A DNA stretch of 64,000 nucleotides from Manduca sexta (taxonomy: Eukaryota; Arthropoda; Insecta; Lepidoptera; Sphingidae), in contig NC_051141.1 in NCBI RefSeq assembly GCF_014839805.1, positions 19,538,777 to 19,602,776 on the forward strand, in the 5' to 3' direction. Below are positions 1 through 13,740 of the stretch, in pieces; within the stretch, counting starts at the first letter, position 1; every line of letters begins with the position of its first letter. The position numbers and the translations under genes are program-made. The notes beneath the pieces were generated by a model. It saw nothing but the letters and a program-made list of their open reading frames with translations, was not told where the DNA came from and did not search any database.

Positions 1-939
1 TCGCTAACTATATATTTATTTAGGGTAGTTTCCAAGACAGCAGGCCGTAATATACCCAGTAGTAAAGTTCAAGCCGGAATAACCGGACAATAAGTAACCC
101 TAATGTAAACGACTTGCTCATGAAATGCGTGCTTATAACCCGTCCTCCTTCAAATATACCTTCCCAAAGTTTCCTTCGGGCCCCTGCAGTTGGTAAGTCG
201 GGGAATTCCAATATCCAATTTGCAGGCTTCCCCCGATACGTCCTATACAAAAAAAATCTAGATAGTCCATAAAACTCCGACTAAAACCTAATTGAAAGTT
301 AAATTGCGATGATATGGTTGTACGTGTGCTGGGAAGACGTGCCGGACCGGCTCATGTGTAAATTGACTATGGGATAGACTGGCAAAATCATTGACAACTG
401 CGACTAAAATAACCGGTTTATTTACCGTATCTCAAAGGGAGTTTTGTGATAGTAGTTCGGGACCCTTTGATCAGTTTTGTGTACATACAGTTATTAAAAG
501 GTTGTTCCGATTTCTTTGACGTTGCAATGTTTTTCGTTCTGTGTGTGAGATTTAGGCAACTATTGCTCACTTCGCCGACAGTACCAAATTGATATCGGGT
601 ATATCTCAGCAATGAAAACGAAATAATAAAAAATAGTTAAAAAATTTTGCTCATTGAATCAGTTTATAATATAGGTAGGTATATATTTGTCGAAAATCAT
701 ACCCCATTTATACATTATTACGTCTTGACTCCACTAAAGGCCTGTGCCTTCTAATAAACAATATGTTACGAAGTTAGCCATGAAGTCGATGCAGGCTCCT
801 CTCGGGTAAACTCTCCCTCACGTCTCAAAGTCCGTCATCAACTCCTTATTTCCAACGTAAATTTAAAATCCTCATTATACGGTTTATAATCAGTGTGCAA
901 TTGATATTAGATTTATCACTGTCAACAGTCTTACTAGCC
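1..939. other. Unassigned intergenic DNA
   Basis: No gene or clear repeat recognised. Short open stretches have no recognisable protein signature. Confidence 0.4.
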
Positions 940-1312
940 GTCGCGGTGGCGTAGTTATAATTGGACACGCTACGACTGCGAATACCGAGCTGGGATTCTA
1001 GGTTCAAATCCTGAGCCAGGCCAAAATAATAGAGACTGGGTTTTCCTATTTAAAAACAAATACTCAGTCGTAGCTCAGAGTCAGGAAGATGGCGGGGTGA
1101 TACCGTGCCTCAGAAAGCATGTAAAGCCGTTGGTCCTGCGCCTGATCTCTCTCTGGTCATATCGGAACGCGTCTCACCGGACTTTGAGAGTAAAGGAACA
1201 GAGAGTGCACCTGTGTATTGCGCTTATACTTGTGCACTATACTATGTCCTACGTACTTGACTGATCCCCGTTGAGATTGGACGCCGTAGCCGAAATTCGC
1301 ATAAGAAGGAAT
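940..1312 (+). mobile_element. tRNA-derived SINE, family C
   Basis: Head has GGTGGCGTAGTTATAATTGG and the B-box-like GGTTCAAATCC, followed by a body with GTCGTAGCTCAGAGTCAGG and GCATGTAAAGCCGTTGGT. Body fragments recur at 11868-12000 and 42297-42470. Confidence 0.6.
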
Positions 1313-1627
1313 CAAAATTAATCAGTTTTCTATTTACCTGCGTGTTACCTAATCAACTAATTAATGTATATAAATAAATAAATACACATAAGAATCATTC
1401 TAACACCAATTAATAGCGAAATATCATTGTAAAACCTTTAATAAACACTCAATTCAAACATGATATACGTGCTGACCAAACAAGAACGCTAATATTGCAT
1501 TACGAACTACAAAGGATTCACAAATACGCGGATCCACAAACGTTTACTGTATTATAGCGGAGCTTTGATTTCGACGCATTTACTTTGATAGGTAAATTGT
1601 TCCAGGGGTATAGGAATTTTATTGCAT

Positions 1628-1722
1628 ACTAGCTTTTGCTCACGGATTCGCTCGCGTTTTTTGGAATAAAAGTCCCGCTATATATCTTTTCGAGATAATA
1701 AGGTGTCTAGCTAAAGCATTGT
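1628..1722 (+). repeat. Fragment of the CTAGCTTTTGCTCGC repeat family
   Basis: Matches the better copy at 33908-34180 (TAAAAGTCCC, TATATATxTTTTC). Confidence 0.55.
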
Positions 1723-1809
1723 TCATAACTTATTATTATTTATTTATTTTTTGTAGTAAATTTTTCTGCTTTTTTTTGGCAAAACGTCCTCTTTATTTGC
1801 ATGAAGTAT

Positions 1810-2034
1810 TCACTTTTTTGTGAATTTATCGTTCGCTTTAACGGTAAAGGAAAACATCGTGAGGAAACCTGCACATCTGAGAAGTTCTCTATAGGAATTT
1901 CGAAGGTGTGTGTAGTCTACCAATCCGCACTAGGCCAGCGTGGTGGACTAAGGCCTAATCCCTCTCAGTAGTAGAGGGGGCTAGTGCGCAGCAGTGGGCA
2001 AGTATATAATACAGGGCTGATATTATTATTATTA
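1810..2034 (+). mobile_element. Metulj-like SINE, 5' truncated
   Basis: Body from TTTGTGAATTTATCG through GCGTGGTGGACTAAGGCC to the ACAGGGCTGATATT(ATT)n tail. The tRNA-like head is missing. Confidence 0.85.
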
Positions 2035-2146
2035 TTCATTTTTTATAGTTTGCACTTAGTAAAATTATGTACTGCAAATGTATTTTTGTATTTTGATTAG
2101 TGTAAAAATTGTTTGTGAACCCATTTAAAATAAAATAAAATAAAAC

Positions 2147-2360
2147 TCGGTGGCGTATTGTATTGCGGTGCAAATGCTTCACGGTCTCGGATTCAATTCC
2201 GCGGGTAATGTTTTTGAGTATGCGTACGATGTCCGTTTGAATTTATGTCTCGCTGCATATCACATCATGGGACAGAATAAACATGGCAAAATCGAGTGCA
2301 CTAGTTGCATTTCTGTTTGCCCCTTGGAAAATAAAAGTCGTGAATGTATGTATACTAGCC
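2147..2360 (+). mobile_element. tRNA-derived SINE, family B, diverged
   Basis: Starts CGGTGGCGTA, has a B-box-like GGATTCAATTCC and the body motif ATCACATCATGGGAC shared with 35423-35690. Confidence 0.65.
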
Positions 2361-2696
2361 ATAGATCGCAGTACTGTGAAATTATTATTTAATGAAAATG
2401 ATTTGATACGCAGAAACAACGTTTAACAAAAAATAATAACGAGGTTTTTATTACCTTTTGAAAGACTTACCTGGAATGAGAGTAATCAAATTATAAAAAA
2501 ATGCAGACTGCTTTCACAAATAAAGCTTCATTAGGGAAATAATTCACAAACAACACAATTCGCAGATTTAATAACTACGTTGCCTCTATAATATTTGTTT
2601 ACGTTAAAAACAATACATTACACAATACGTGGAAACGGAAATTATTATTTGTAATTTGTTTTAATGTCATAATAATTATGTAAATATAATGTCAAG

Positions 2697-3095
2697 TCTG
2701 TATTATATACTGTCCCACTGCTGGGCACATGCCTCTTCTACTACTGAGAGGAATTAGGCCTTAGTCCACAACGCTGGCCTAGAGCGGATCGATGGACTTC
2801 ACACGCCCTCAAAATTCCTATAGAGAAATTCTCAAGTACGCAGGTTTCCTTAGTTTGTTTACTGCTGGCCTAGAGCGGATCGATGGACTTCGCACGCCCT
2901 CAAAATTCCTATAGAAAACTTCTCAAGTATGCAGGTTTCCTTAGATTGTTTTTGTTCACCGTTAAAGCAAGCGATAATTCACAAAGAATAAACAAGTAAT
3001 TTTAAAAAAGTCAGAGATGTGTGCCCTTGGGATTTGAACCTGCAGACATTTGTGTCGGTAACCCGTTCCACACCCAACTAGGCTATAGCCGACTT
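2697..3095 (-). mobile_element. Metulj-like SINE with an internal tandem duplication
   Basis: Reverse copy. About 90 bp starting GCTGGCCTAGAGCGGATCG is present twice in a row (about 2778-2866 and 2867-2955). Confidence 0.85.
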
Positions 3096-3274
3096 TTAGT
3101 CTACGCGTATACATGAACTGAATGAGCTAATCTAATTTAAAAATTTTGATTTTGCGTTATTAAATGAAGCCACACCGTATTTACCACCAGCTATCATTAT
3201 GTCAATACAATAAAAATCATCCATGTATAACGAATATTTTCATTAAAAAAGCCCGGTGTTATTATTTAAATAAA

Positions 3275-3551
3275 TCTATATATATAAAAATGAATCCCTA
3301 TTTCCCTTAGTTACGCCATCACGCGTGAACGGCTGGACCGATTTCACTTTTTTTTTTTTTGTTGTGTTTTTTATTGTCAGGAGAAGGTTCTTATGAAAGA
3401 AAAAATTCAAAAAATTGCGAGGAAAATAAGAAAACTTAACGAAATTATTAATTTTATATAACTGACAATTGTTTGAAATAACTGTCAGTGATTGACAGAA
3501 TGCGCGCTGCAAATTCATAGTTAGACGGGACAACGTTGTTAGATCAACTAG
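3275..3551 (+). mobile_element. Non-autonomous Helitron-like element
   Basis: Starts TCTATATATATAAAAATGAA after A and ends with CTAG before T. Near the 3' end is the degenerate hairpin region GACGGGACAACG. Nearly identical to copies at 13448-13740 and 30978-31242. Confidence 0.75.
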
Positions 3552-3599
3552 TAATAAATAAATAAAAAACCGTTTATTGTCTTATTATCTAGTTACATC

Positions 3600-4470
3600 T
3601 GTTATTATAAAACACGGTAACATTTTATAATTATGTAAGCAAAGGGAAGCAGCAGCTCATGCTGCCCGGGACTAACTAGATATTTATTTAGGTTTTCCAG
3701 CGGATTCAATAATTATGACGTTTAAACTATAAACATAAATATGATATCTAGAAGGTAAATCCAATTAAAGAAAATCAACAAACAATATATGAAACAAATA
3801 GAGACAGCAACGTAACTAGCTGAACAAGTTCAAAACTTTAAATCGGCTGTACACATTAAGTGTAATTAAAACATTTTTTCTTTGTGAAGTATAATAAACA
3901 CCCCTTATTTTTGTGAAATAAAAATGTATTATTAAGTGTACAGGGCCCTTAATCTGTATGATAGTGTAAACGCGTAACGCGGCCGTGTCATGTTATCTTC
4001 GAGAAATGCGCGTGGAATGGTATTCTGTAAGTCAAATTTCTATAGTCCTAAACATGCTGCGTTGTGTTACGTGCGTTACACACTGTTAAAATAACGTGCG
4101 GGATAGAGAATAAGGCCCCAGGCGATTTTCTTTATTGACTTTGTTCACCTAGTTTTGTGGCAGACTGCACGACGTATACTGCGTCAAGCAGAGAGCAATC
4201 CCTATAAAACTAGAAAATTGTTTACATTCCTAGCCCAGGGTTGGCTTCGCATGTTTCTCATAACTATTATTTGTTTTCCAGTTTGTCGTTCTGTCCACGT
4301 GATGGTGTTATTACTATGTTATAAACCTTCGAGGCTTGTTTACTTGGAGTTCAACTGCGTAAATGTAACTTGCTTACCATGTATGGCAAAACCATGTTTG
4401 ATTTCAAAGTAATGAGTTTTCGTATAAAAATTAATGTAAACTTGAAATATAAATTGCGTTTACAAAAAAA
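3600..4470. other. Unassigned intergenic DNA
   Basis: AT-rich, no supported gene or classified repeat. Confidence 0.4.
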
Positions 4471-4792
4471 GCGGCGATAGCCTAGTTGGGTGTGGAAAGG
4501 ACTGCCGAGACGAATGTCCGCAGGTTCAAATTCCAAGGGCACAAACCTCTGACTTTTCTAAAAAATCATGTGTGTATTCTTTGTGAATTTATCTTTCGCT
4601 TTAACGGTGAAGGAAAACATCATGAGGTAACCTGCACGTCTGAGAAGTTCTCTGTAAGAATTTCGAAGGTGTGTGAAGTCTACCAATCCGCACTAGGCCA
4701 GCGTGGTGGACTAAGGCCTAATCCCTCTCAGTAGTAGAGGAGGCCCGTGCTCAGCAGTGGGCAAGTATATAATACAGGGCTGATATTATTAT
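4471..4792 (+). mobile_element. Metulj-like SINE, full length
   Basis: tRNA-like head GCGGCGATAGCCTAGTTGGG with B box GGTTCAAATTCC, body, and ATT-repeat tail. Confidence 0.9.
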
Positions 4793-5397
4793 GATTACAT
4801 TATTCGCGTTCAAATATATGACCGATTTGTTGCGGCCTCCTTATTCAATTTCAGCTTCTTAGATACCAAAGTATTCACTGTGACATACATCGTTTAAAAC
4901 ACGGGTCCCCTAAGTAAAAGGTATTGAAATTAAATATGCACCAATCAGTTTGGTTTAATCGAATTCGGACATAAAACAAGCATACTTGTATCGTGCATTC
5001 AGCCACAGAAAATTAAATCCAATTAAGTTACCGATAAATATGTATTTTCCGTAACTGTTAAACACATACAAAACAGGATTATTGCTAAACGTAATTGCAT
5101 CCTTTGAAATTGAAACTCATTAAATGTAAATTTGGTGGACTGTGTGTTAAATAGAGCTTGACCACTGAAAGGCTAACTTTAAAAGTACTGAAGAGTTGTA
5201 ATTTGCAGTAATATCCCTTTTGTCTTAAAGCAAAGCTGGTTGTTTGTAGTAAGATTTATTTAGCAGTAAATAGTAAACTATAATCTTATTGGCAACTGCG
5301 GCTAAGTCATGAGACTATGTGCTCGAGATTGTCTAAATATTAGGTATGTGAAACCAATTCCAGCCCTTAACTTAATTAAATATAGCACAGTTAAATT

Positions 5398-5607
5398 ACA
5401 CACACAACATCACGCATTTATCTCCGAAGGGGTATGCAGAGGCGCAACCAGGGCACCCACTTTTCGCCAAGTATGTTCCGTCCCATGATGTGATAGGGGG
5501 CGAGCCTATCGTCATATCGGGCACAAACTCCAGACTCCGGGCTGATACTGAGCAGAAAAACCCAAATATCACTTTGCCCGACCCGGGATTCGAACCCAGG
5601 ATCTGAA
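5398..5607 (-). mobile_element. tRNA-derived SINE, family B
   Basis: Reverse of 35423-35690. Contains GGATTCGAACCCAGG (B box reversed) and CCCATGATGTGATAGGGGGC. Confidence 0.8.
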
Positions 5608-5609
5608 AA

Positions 5610-6384
5610 TCAAATTACTTAGAAAAATTGTAATTAATAAATGAATTTTCTCGAAACCTCGGATATTGTTATTATCTAATAATCTGTATCATATTTTTAG
5701 TTAGTCTCCACACTTAAGTTACGGAATATTATTTTTTATTATCGGGATACGCGATGGTAAAGACTGACCAAAAAGTGATTAGAAAACGTGACTTAATCAC
5801 ATCACATTTGAGTTAATTATTCAGTGATTTATTTACTATATTGAGTGTTTAAAGGGATTTTACTATTTGTTACTGACGTACAAATATTTATGCTCATTAC
5901 TAATGTATAATGTTAGGATATCTTTAGCAATACATGTTAAACATTTGCAATTTATTAATTAAGCGACAATAATAAAATCGCCACATGCTAATTAAATAAA
6001 GAATACTCAATAGGAAAACTACGAATAAATCTTCTTGCTAAATTAACAACAAAAATATCATATTGGTATTTTCAATTTTTATTAAAGGTCATGAGAGGTC
6101 ATATTACACTACTACAAATCGTCTAAGATCGGTAGTACAGTCTAGTAAGCAATTAATTAAAGTTGTTTATCTATTGAATTGGTTTCTTATAGGAGCTCAG
6201 CATAAACTGCGTGGGCGCGATTGCTTTCAAGATAAACTGGGCGTCCCCACAAATACGAAAATCACCAATTTATTTTGATCCTTCAAAATTTACATATTAA
6301 TATAGATTTAGTAACAGTTGCTCAATGCTACTCAATCATGAAATTTTTCCACTAATATTTACCCTTAATAGTCATTTATACAAA
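5610..6384. other. Unassigned intergenic DNA
   Basis: No supported feature. A 71-codon open stretch at 6063-6278 has no recognisable signature. Confidence 0.4.
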
Positions 6385-6618
6385 TTTATTCTTTGTGAAT
6401 TTATCGTTAGCTTTAACGGTGAAGGAAAACTTCGTGAGGAAACCTGCACGTCTGAGAAGTTCTCTATAGGAATTTCGAAGGTATGTGAAGTCTACCAATC
6501 CGCACTAGGCCAGCGTGGTGGACTAAGGCCTAATCCCTCTCTATAGTAGAGGAGGCCCGTGCTCAGCAGTGGGCAAGTATATAATACAATGCTGATATTA
6601 TATTATTATTATTATTAG
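6385..6618 (+). mobile_element. Metulj-like SINE, 5' truncated
   Basis: Body and tail present, head missing, ending in an ATT repeat. Confidence 0.85.
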
Positions 6619-6619
6619 T

Positions 6620-8893
6620 CATTTACAGCCGAGTATAACACACGTTTGTTTGTGCGCACAGCAATTTAGTCGATTTTGGCGAGATGTTAGAGGTATTTTC
6701 CCAAATTATTATGTTTTGTCTTTCTATGAGTGAACTAAATTAATTCGACCCATAATGATTGAGTTTATAATTGATATTTTACTGATGTAATTAGAATGTA
6801 GAATGCCGTCGCGCGATGAAAGGCTTGTGTGTGGTGGTCACTATCCAGGCAGATACAAACATCCTGCCAACTTATTCTGAAACTTATACTCTATTCATTT
6901 AAATTTCAATTTGAACTTTATATAATGTACGTAGTACGTACCCATATTCAATATATTTTTAGGAATATAACACCGTTTACAGAACGAAAATCCATAAATT
7001 ATTACTTTGTTTAGGACAAATATCGTATACCTATATAATTGAGAATCGCACGTTTTTACGCCCCGACGCATACGGACCAAGGACATCTGTCAAAACAGAC
7101 ACGACTGACAATAGTGATGATTTAGCGAACCTTGAGAGGTTAATAAACGAATCCACAAGTGGGTGTTTCAATGAAATATAACTACCACTTGACAGATTAC
7201 ACATAACTCAAATATATATTATTACGTGCCTTAGCCGATGACATCGGGTGTTTCCGGAAATATTCGGCTGCGCAGGCAGACTGGCAGAAGAGAAGCTATC
7301 TCACGCTGCGACTATTCTATTGTTCTCGGTTATATGTAGTAAAAAATTGTATTCTATAATGATTGCGAATAAAATTTTTAATACTGTAAAAAGAGCATCA
7401 CGATATATTAGAATTTATTTGTTTAAGTTTTCCCATGATATTTTTATTGATCCTCACATCAAGTGATAAAATTAATAAACAATACACACGTTTTGTATAC
7501 CTTTTAAACTAGTTTCACACTCGTGAATTTTCAGTGATCCATTCTGTTGCCAACTAAGCTACCGTGTAGGAAATGGTTATAAAAAAATACTGCACTTTCT
7601 ATAAAATATAAAGTAAATCTTCCTTAATCTTCTTATAACCTAAATGTAATTTACTAATAAAAGTTTTATATTGACAACAAACATCAAACAAAATAGATCT
7701 AATCGCGACAGGCGTCGGGAAAGCGGAAGTTGAACGGAACTTTGCAGGAAAATCTAGTGCGGCGAATAGATATTGAATTTTGTTTAAAGGCACCAAGGTT
7801 ATTTTCTTACGCTCGCATCAGGAGGAAATTTCGATTTAAACCTTGATAAAATCAACATAACATGTGAGTTTAACAAAGCCTTGAACTGATAAAACCTTCA
7901 TTGTCATTTATTGAACTAAATCGTAAGTATAGAGTCGTATTTAGTATCTCTCTTTAAAGCTTTTGGTCCGCAATTGGCAAAGTAAATTTTTGGAATCGTA
8001 ATATGATAAAAAAATGTTTTCTTCATTATCTCGAAATATTGCGTAAAATAGTCACTGATATTTTAGTTTTAATGTCATCTTAGTTAATAAACGAAACAAA
8101 AACTACTTTGACATTCTAATTAAATTTAGATATAAATTGAAAAATGTCATACGTGATAACATATAAAACTTGCAATTATATTTAAAAAATAATCTTTATA
8201 GTCCTTATTTACGTATAACCTACCATATAGCTATGGAATACATTTCATATTTTATTGTTACAGCTATAAAGTAGTTGATTATAATGCATTTATTATCAAC
8301 TCCTTAAGGTTTTAGGTCATTAATCTGAGTCCCAAATATTAAATAATAAGTTCCTACTAACAATAATCGAACTGGGGATCCATTTTACGACAGGCTTTGC
8401 TGCGAACAAATGAAACAGGAATGAATTTCGTGGATCTAAAATCAACGAAGCAAAAATGTCAGAAAATAATAACGTTACTCAATAACATATCGATCAACCG
8501 TCAAACCCCCTAAAACGACTTTACCATAATATAAAATAAAACTACACGTCCCCGCTCGGAGCGATTTTCTACGCCGACCAGCCTTTAACTCTATTAGGCG
8601 CGGCAAAACGTAAAAAAGAGTGAAACGTGTACCATAAAGTTACATCATTTTTATAAACTTTTTTTTTATGTTCTTTCTAACCTAGTAGTTTTAAAGCATA
8701 TTTCCTGTATTTTGTGTCTGTTTTGATTGACGTACTGTAGAAATAAGTTACTATGTCATTCCTACGATTTGAAATAAAAATAAAAATATCGCTATAATAA
8801 ATTTATCGCAAATATCATGAACATGAACTGTCAATAGTATCAAAATATACACAATATAATATTATATAGACAAGTATATATAATATTGCTCTT
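6620..8893. other. Unassigned intergenic DNA
   Basis: AT-rich DNA without a supported gene. Short open stretches look random. Confidence 0.4.
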
Positions 8894-8910
8894 TTATTTA
8901 AGTCTTTCTA

Positions 8911-9238
8911 AAAAGCGGCGATAGTTGGTTGTGGAACGGACTGCTGAGACAAATGTCCGCAGGTTCAAATCCCAAGGGCACACACCTCTGACTTTTCTAA
9001 AAAATTGTGGGTGTATTCTTTGTGAATTATCGGTTGCTTTAACGGTGAAGGAAAACATTGTGAGGAAACCTGCACATCTGAGAAGTACTCTATAGGAATT
9101 TCGAAGGTGTGTGAAATCTACCAATCCGCATTAGGCCAGCGTGGTGGACAAAGCCCTAATCCCTCTCAGTAATAGAGGAGGCCCGTGCCCAACAGTGGAA
9201 AGGTATATAAATACAGGGCTGATATTATACTATTATTA
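8911..9238 (+). mobile_element. Metulj-like SINE, full length, with 17-bp TSD
   Basis: Flanked by the direct repeat TTATTTAAGTCTTTCTA at 8894-8910 and 9239-9255. Head GCGGCGATAG, ATT-repeat tail. Confidence 0.92.
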
Positions 9239-9264
9239 TTATTTAAGTCTTTCTATTATTAAAT

Positions 9265-9415
9265 CGGACTTCCACCTACGAGGTGAACACATGACCTAAT
9301 AAAAGTCGTAGGAGGTCGCTGGATGCGGACCGCTTCCAATAGGTCGATCTGGAAATCTTTGGAGGAGGCCCATGTATAGCAGTGGACATCCTGCGGCTGA
9401 TGATGATGATGATAA
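9265..9415 (+). mobile_element. RTE-like LINE 3' terminus
   Basis: Contains AGGTCGCTGGATGCGGACCG and GAGGAGGCCCATGTATAGCA followed by a GAT/TGA repeat tail, a typical RTE-like end in Lepidoptera (family call from memory). Confidence 0.65.
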
Positions 9416-9419
9416 TGAT

Positions 9420-10765
9420 TAAATTATTCACGAGGAACGCAAAAATAACAAAGCTTTTCTTAAATATCGATGTCTTAACAATATCGATCACTTACATTTA
9501 CTATAATGCTAGACTCTTCACAGTGATGTCACTGTCAACAGCAACATTAAAATTGGCAAAATACAATGAAATACCGTCTTATTTAATCGTCTTATTTAAT
9601 AAAAAATAAATCCTTAAGGGTTTTGTTATCCAATATTTCGAAACATAGAATAATTGCACAATCATATACACTCCTTCCAAAGAGTGGGTCGTTTGGGAAT
9701 TCTTCCTAGACCCGTGTACTAAAGGATAATATCCATATCTACCCGAGTAGACTATTATATACATAGGTTATTATTTTTCCCAGTGGACTGCTGCGTAGGA
9801 AATAACGGATTTTCTAAATTTTGATATTTTAATTAGTTGGCGTCGCCGTCGTATAGTGTTTTAGAGACTTTAGTCACGCGACAGGCTTTCACATCGACAA
9901 AAGCACGAGCAAGACCTAATATTATATAATATAAACTTGTAAAATGTTATTAAACTTTCAAAGCACTGGCGTTAAAAAATATTAATCAAGGATCAAGTTT
10001 TCAATTATAAGAAACTTTTTTCCATTGCATAGATCATATTAACACAGGTAACAATATGGAAAACTATTAATACATTGTTTAAACTGAAAATTGTCACGTA
10101 CGTATGTTATTTTTTACATTGTGAGTAATCTAGTGATTGAATCCTTAAGAAATCTTAATATGGAGCTTAAAGCTCGAAATCCAAATTGAGGTATGCGTTG
10201 AAATCGTTTTAACAACGCCTTGCCGACAGAACCGGAAAAATAAAGTATTTAGGCAATGTGACGAGAAATTATTAAGATTAGTATGAGTTATTTACATCAC
10301 AAAAAGGTTACACACAACGTAACAGCGATCAAAACGTAGGATATTTATAGTAATAGTATTTGAAAATATTATATTAATTATTATATAAAGGTACCAACAT
10401 TTCTTTGTACTGGAGTGTTAAGGATTTCGGACTATACTCCAACGCCACCCTGAGCGGAGGTGCCAGTTCATCTATGGCTGTCCCAAAGTCACCAGTACGC
10501 GCCCTATACCATCTGGAGAACTTCCTTCCGCCTAAGAACTAGACTCTACTTGTACAAACGTTGTCCCTTCCTTTTGTTGACTGATGATTTGTGTTATTTA
10601 AACGATGCAGATAAATATAAAAAATCCAATCAAATGAATCATATTTTTCCTACGGGAGCAAATTACTAAGATAAAATGTAGCCTATATTCTAATCCAGGC
10701 CACGGTCTACCTTTTTGTCAAATTTCTTCGAAATCGTATCAGTTTTTCTACATTTATTTTTAACA
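9420..10765. other. Unassigned intergenic DNA
   Basis: No supported gene. 10640-10760 resembles part of the 54780-54990 repeat region in reverse. Confidence 0.4.
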
Positions 10766-10768
10766 AAT

Positions 10769-11056
10769 ATCATCATCATCAGCCCCGTATTATATACTGC
10801 CCCACTGTTGGGCACCGGCCTTCTCTACTATTGAGAGGGATTAGTCCTTAGTCCACCACGCTGGCCTAGTGCGGATTGGTAGACTTCACACACCCTCGAA
10901 ATTCCTATAGAGAATTTCTCAGGTATGCAGGTTTCCTCACGATGTTTTCCTTCACCGTTAAAGCGAGCGGTAATTCGCAAAGAATACACACATAATTTTT
11001 TTAGAAAGTCAGAGGTGTGTGCAGTCCGTTCCACAACCAACCAGGCTATCGCCGCT
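10769..11056 (-). mobile_element. Metulj-like SINE
   Basis: Reverse copy from (CAT)n/AGCCCCGTATTATATACTG to the GCCGC head. Confidence 0.88.
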
Positions 11057-11599
11057 TACAATACAAGCACACACCAAAACACCAACAAATAAATATACAA
11101 ACACCCAAACATTTTCTGAAACCTACGCATTTATTAGTAAGAAAAACGATTAAACAATTGATAATATACTGGTGGTCTCTCATATGTTTTCATTACACAT
11201 TTGAATGTTATGTTCCAGTCTTTTATGTACAGTCAGATTAGTTACACAAATGAATGTGCACACATCATTAAATGAAATGCAATTATTGGTATGAGAATTA
11301 TTTTGAAATTATCATATTGAGGTCCGTTTAGTTGCATTAGTATTTGTTTGCCGATCTATTACAGTATAAACAGTTTGATGCTATAAAGGCAGCATTACGA
11401 AAGTTTCAATATCACATTATTGCTTTCCGTAGAATAGTAATTATTGAAATACAGTTACATGACAACTATATTTTTTTTACAAAATACTGTAATTGTATGG
11501 TGATATGTATGTAGATGTACAAAGCATGTGGTAGCACATAATGTTATGAAAATATAATAAAAACAACTTGTTAAATAATCTTATTGATACAAAACACAC

Positions 11600-11867
11600 A
11601 TCACCGATTCCATGACGTATATTCGTTTGATGTATATTCTATAGACATGAACGTCCATATAAACTATTTGTTTAAAATCTGAACCGAAATGGCAACCAAA
11701 ACATCACTGTTTCAACCTATTTATTCACTTGATTAACAAATGATTTTATCTATATTTTACTTACTTAACTAATATTTTTGATTCAAATCCGGGTTTACAC
11801 TTAGACTCGAGTTTTTTTATCATGAGCGCCAATCCGTACATAACCACGAGCTGTCAATATTGACCTT
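11600..11867 (-). repeat. Interspersed repeat family X, reverse copy
   Basis: Reverse of 41030-41370 and 55640-55975. Shares AGCTGTCAATATTGACC and ATAGACATGAACGTCCATAT. Confidence 0.75.
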
Positions 11868-12000
11868 AAACTTACTCAGTCGCAGCTCGGAGTCAGGAAG
11901 TTGGCGGTATGATACCCCCGTGCCTCGGAAAGCATGTAAAGCCGTTGGTACTACGCCTGATCTCTCTCCGATCATGTCGGATTGCCGTCACCAGCTCTGT
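11868..12000 (+). mobile_element. SINE family C fragment
   Basis: Matches 1068-1190: AGCTCGGAGTCAGGAAG and GCATGTAAAGCCGTTGGT. It abuts a reverse Metulj-like SINE directly. Confidence 0.7.
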
Positions 12001-12272
12001 ATTGTATACTGCCCACTGCTGACCCTGGGCCTCCTGTACTAGGGGGAATGTTAGTCAACTACGCTTGCTTAGTTCATGTTATCAGTTTCCAAATACTATA
12101 GAAATTCTCATGTATAATATTCACTATATTTTCCTTCACCGTTAAAGCGAGCGATAATTCACAAAGAAACACTCATAACTTTAAAAAAGTCAGGGGTATC
12201 TGCCCTTGAGTTTTGAACTAGCGGACATATTCGACAAACCGTTACATTCCCAACTATGCTATCGGCACTTAT
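12000..12272 (-). mobile_element. Metulj-like SINE, diverged
   Basis: Reverse copy from CTGTATTGTATACTGCCCAC to the GCCGATAGC-like head, many substitutions. Confidence 0.75.
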
Positions 12273-12274
12273 AA

Positions 12275-13445
12275 CTCAAACAAACAGAAACCAAATATAC
12301 GTCAATGGAGTTCGGACGAGCGGCCGTGATTCGAATGACAAATAATATTACAAGCAAAACGATACTTTTAATTATACTACATAAACTATGCAAAGTCATA
12401 TCTGCTTGTGATCACTAAAACCTCTTTTTGAAACCACATTCGCTTGAATGTGCAAATAAATCAACTATAAATTTCCCTGTTAGATCTGATAGTATACTAT
12501 ACTAGTTTAACTCGGATCTCTGTACTGTAGCGACTTATATTCTATTGCTATATTCGTAGCTTAGAGTATAACTAATTTCCCCAATAACGTAATTAAAACC
12601 TCGCGTTCCTAACATTGCCCGAAACTACTTTCATGAACCGACTACCTAGCGTAGCCTGGACTAACTCGAGCGTCGTTTACTTCTCACAAATATCGCGATA
12701 TCTTCACAGACTGTCACATTTATTTTATCAGGTAAAAAGATCGCAATAAAAAAGTAGCGTTAGAATATTAAGTACAAAAGCGCGAGAATTTCAGCATGCT
12801 GAGATATATTTTATGATAACCCACTTAGTCGCTAACATTTATATCTTCACAGTTCCTCTTAAAGACGTTACCACTGAAGAACTCCACGCCTTTCATTTCT
12901 CACCCGGTATTCTATTCCCCTTTTCAGCGATCGAGTAAAAATATAAAGATTCCGTTCCGTGAGCTCCATCTCGGACACTAATTATTTTGCTACCACTACC
13001 CTTTAGTTTACATCCTTAAAATCAAAGCCTACGTAAATGAAAAGCGGAATCTTGTCTAGTTTTACCGGAAACAGGATATTGGTGCCTAATGTAATTTTAA
13101 AGTACGATATGAAGCCCGACTAACTTACTTATTTTAAACAGGAACAACGCTTTTACAAGCGCCGTACTTTACATTATCGAAAAGTGAAGTACTGGAGTGA
13201 TGGTGGGTTGTGACACGCAATATAAAGCTGATTTGGGGCATTAATTATTTCTGCAGTTGTTGTCGGATTTAAAATATGTTCGTTTTGGTAGAGATTGGGT
13301 AAAGAAGTGGGGAAAGGCTTGATGTTATGCTGGTGACTGGCTAAGAAATGCTTGAGAAAGTGTTTTGTTCCGTCCGCACAATTGTGGGATTAAAAAATGT
13401 GGCATTAAAATATCAGCATTGTCATCGTACCGAATGATTTAAATT
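12275..13445. other. Unassigned intergenic DNA
   Basis: Slightly richer in GC than its flanks, no gene recognised. Confidence 0.35.
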
Positions 13446-13447
13446 TA

Positions 13448-13740
13448 TCTATATATATAAAAATGAATCCCTATTTCCCTAGGTCATGCCATCACGCGTG
13501 AACTGCTGGACCGATTTCACTATTTTTTTGTTATTGTTTTTTTTTTTTTATTTTCAGGAGAAGGTTCTTATGAAAGAAAAAATTCAAAAACTTGCGCGAA
13601 AAATTAGAAAATTTAAGAAAACTTAACGAAAATATTGATTTTATATAACTGTCAATTGTTTGTAATAACTGTCAACGATTGACAGAATGCGCGCTGCAAA
13701 TTCATAGTTAAGACGGGACAACGTCTGTCGGGTCAACTAG
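13448..13740 (+). mobile_element. Non-autonomous Helitron-like element
   Basis: TC start, AGACG...CGTCT hairpin and CTAG end, inserted between A and T. Closest to consensus of the four copies. Confidence 0.8.
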
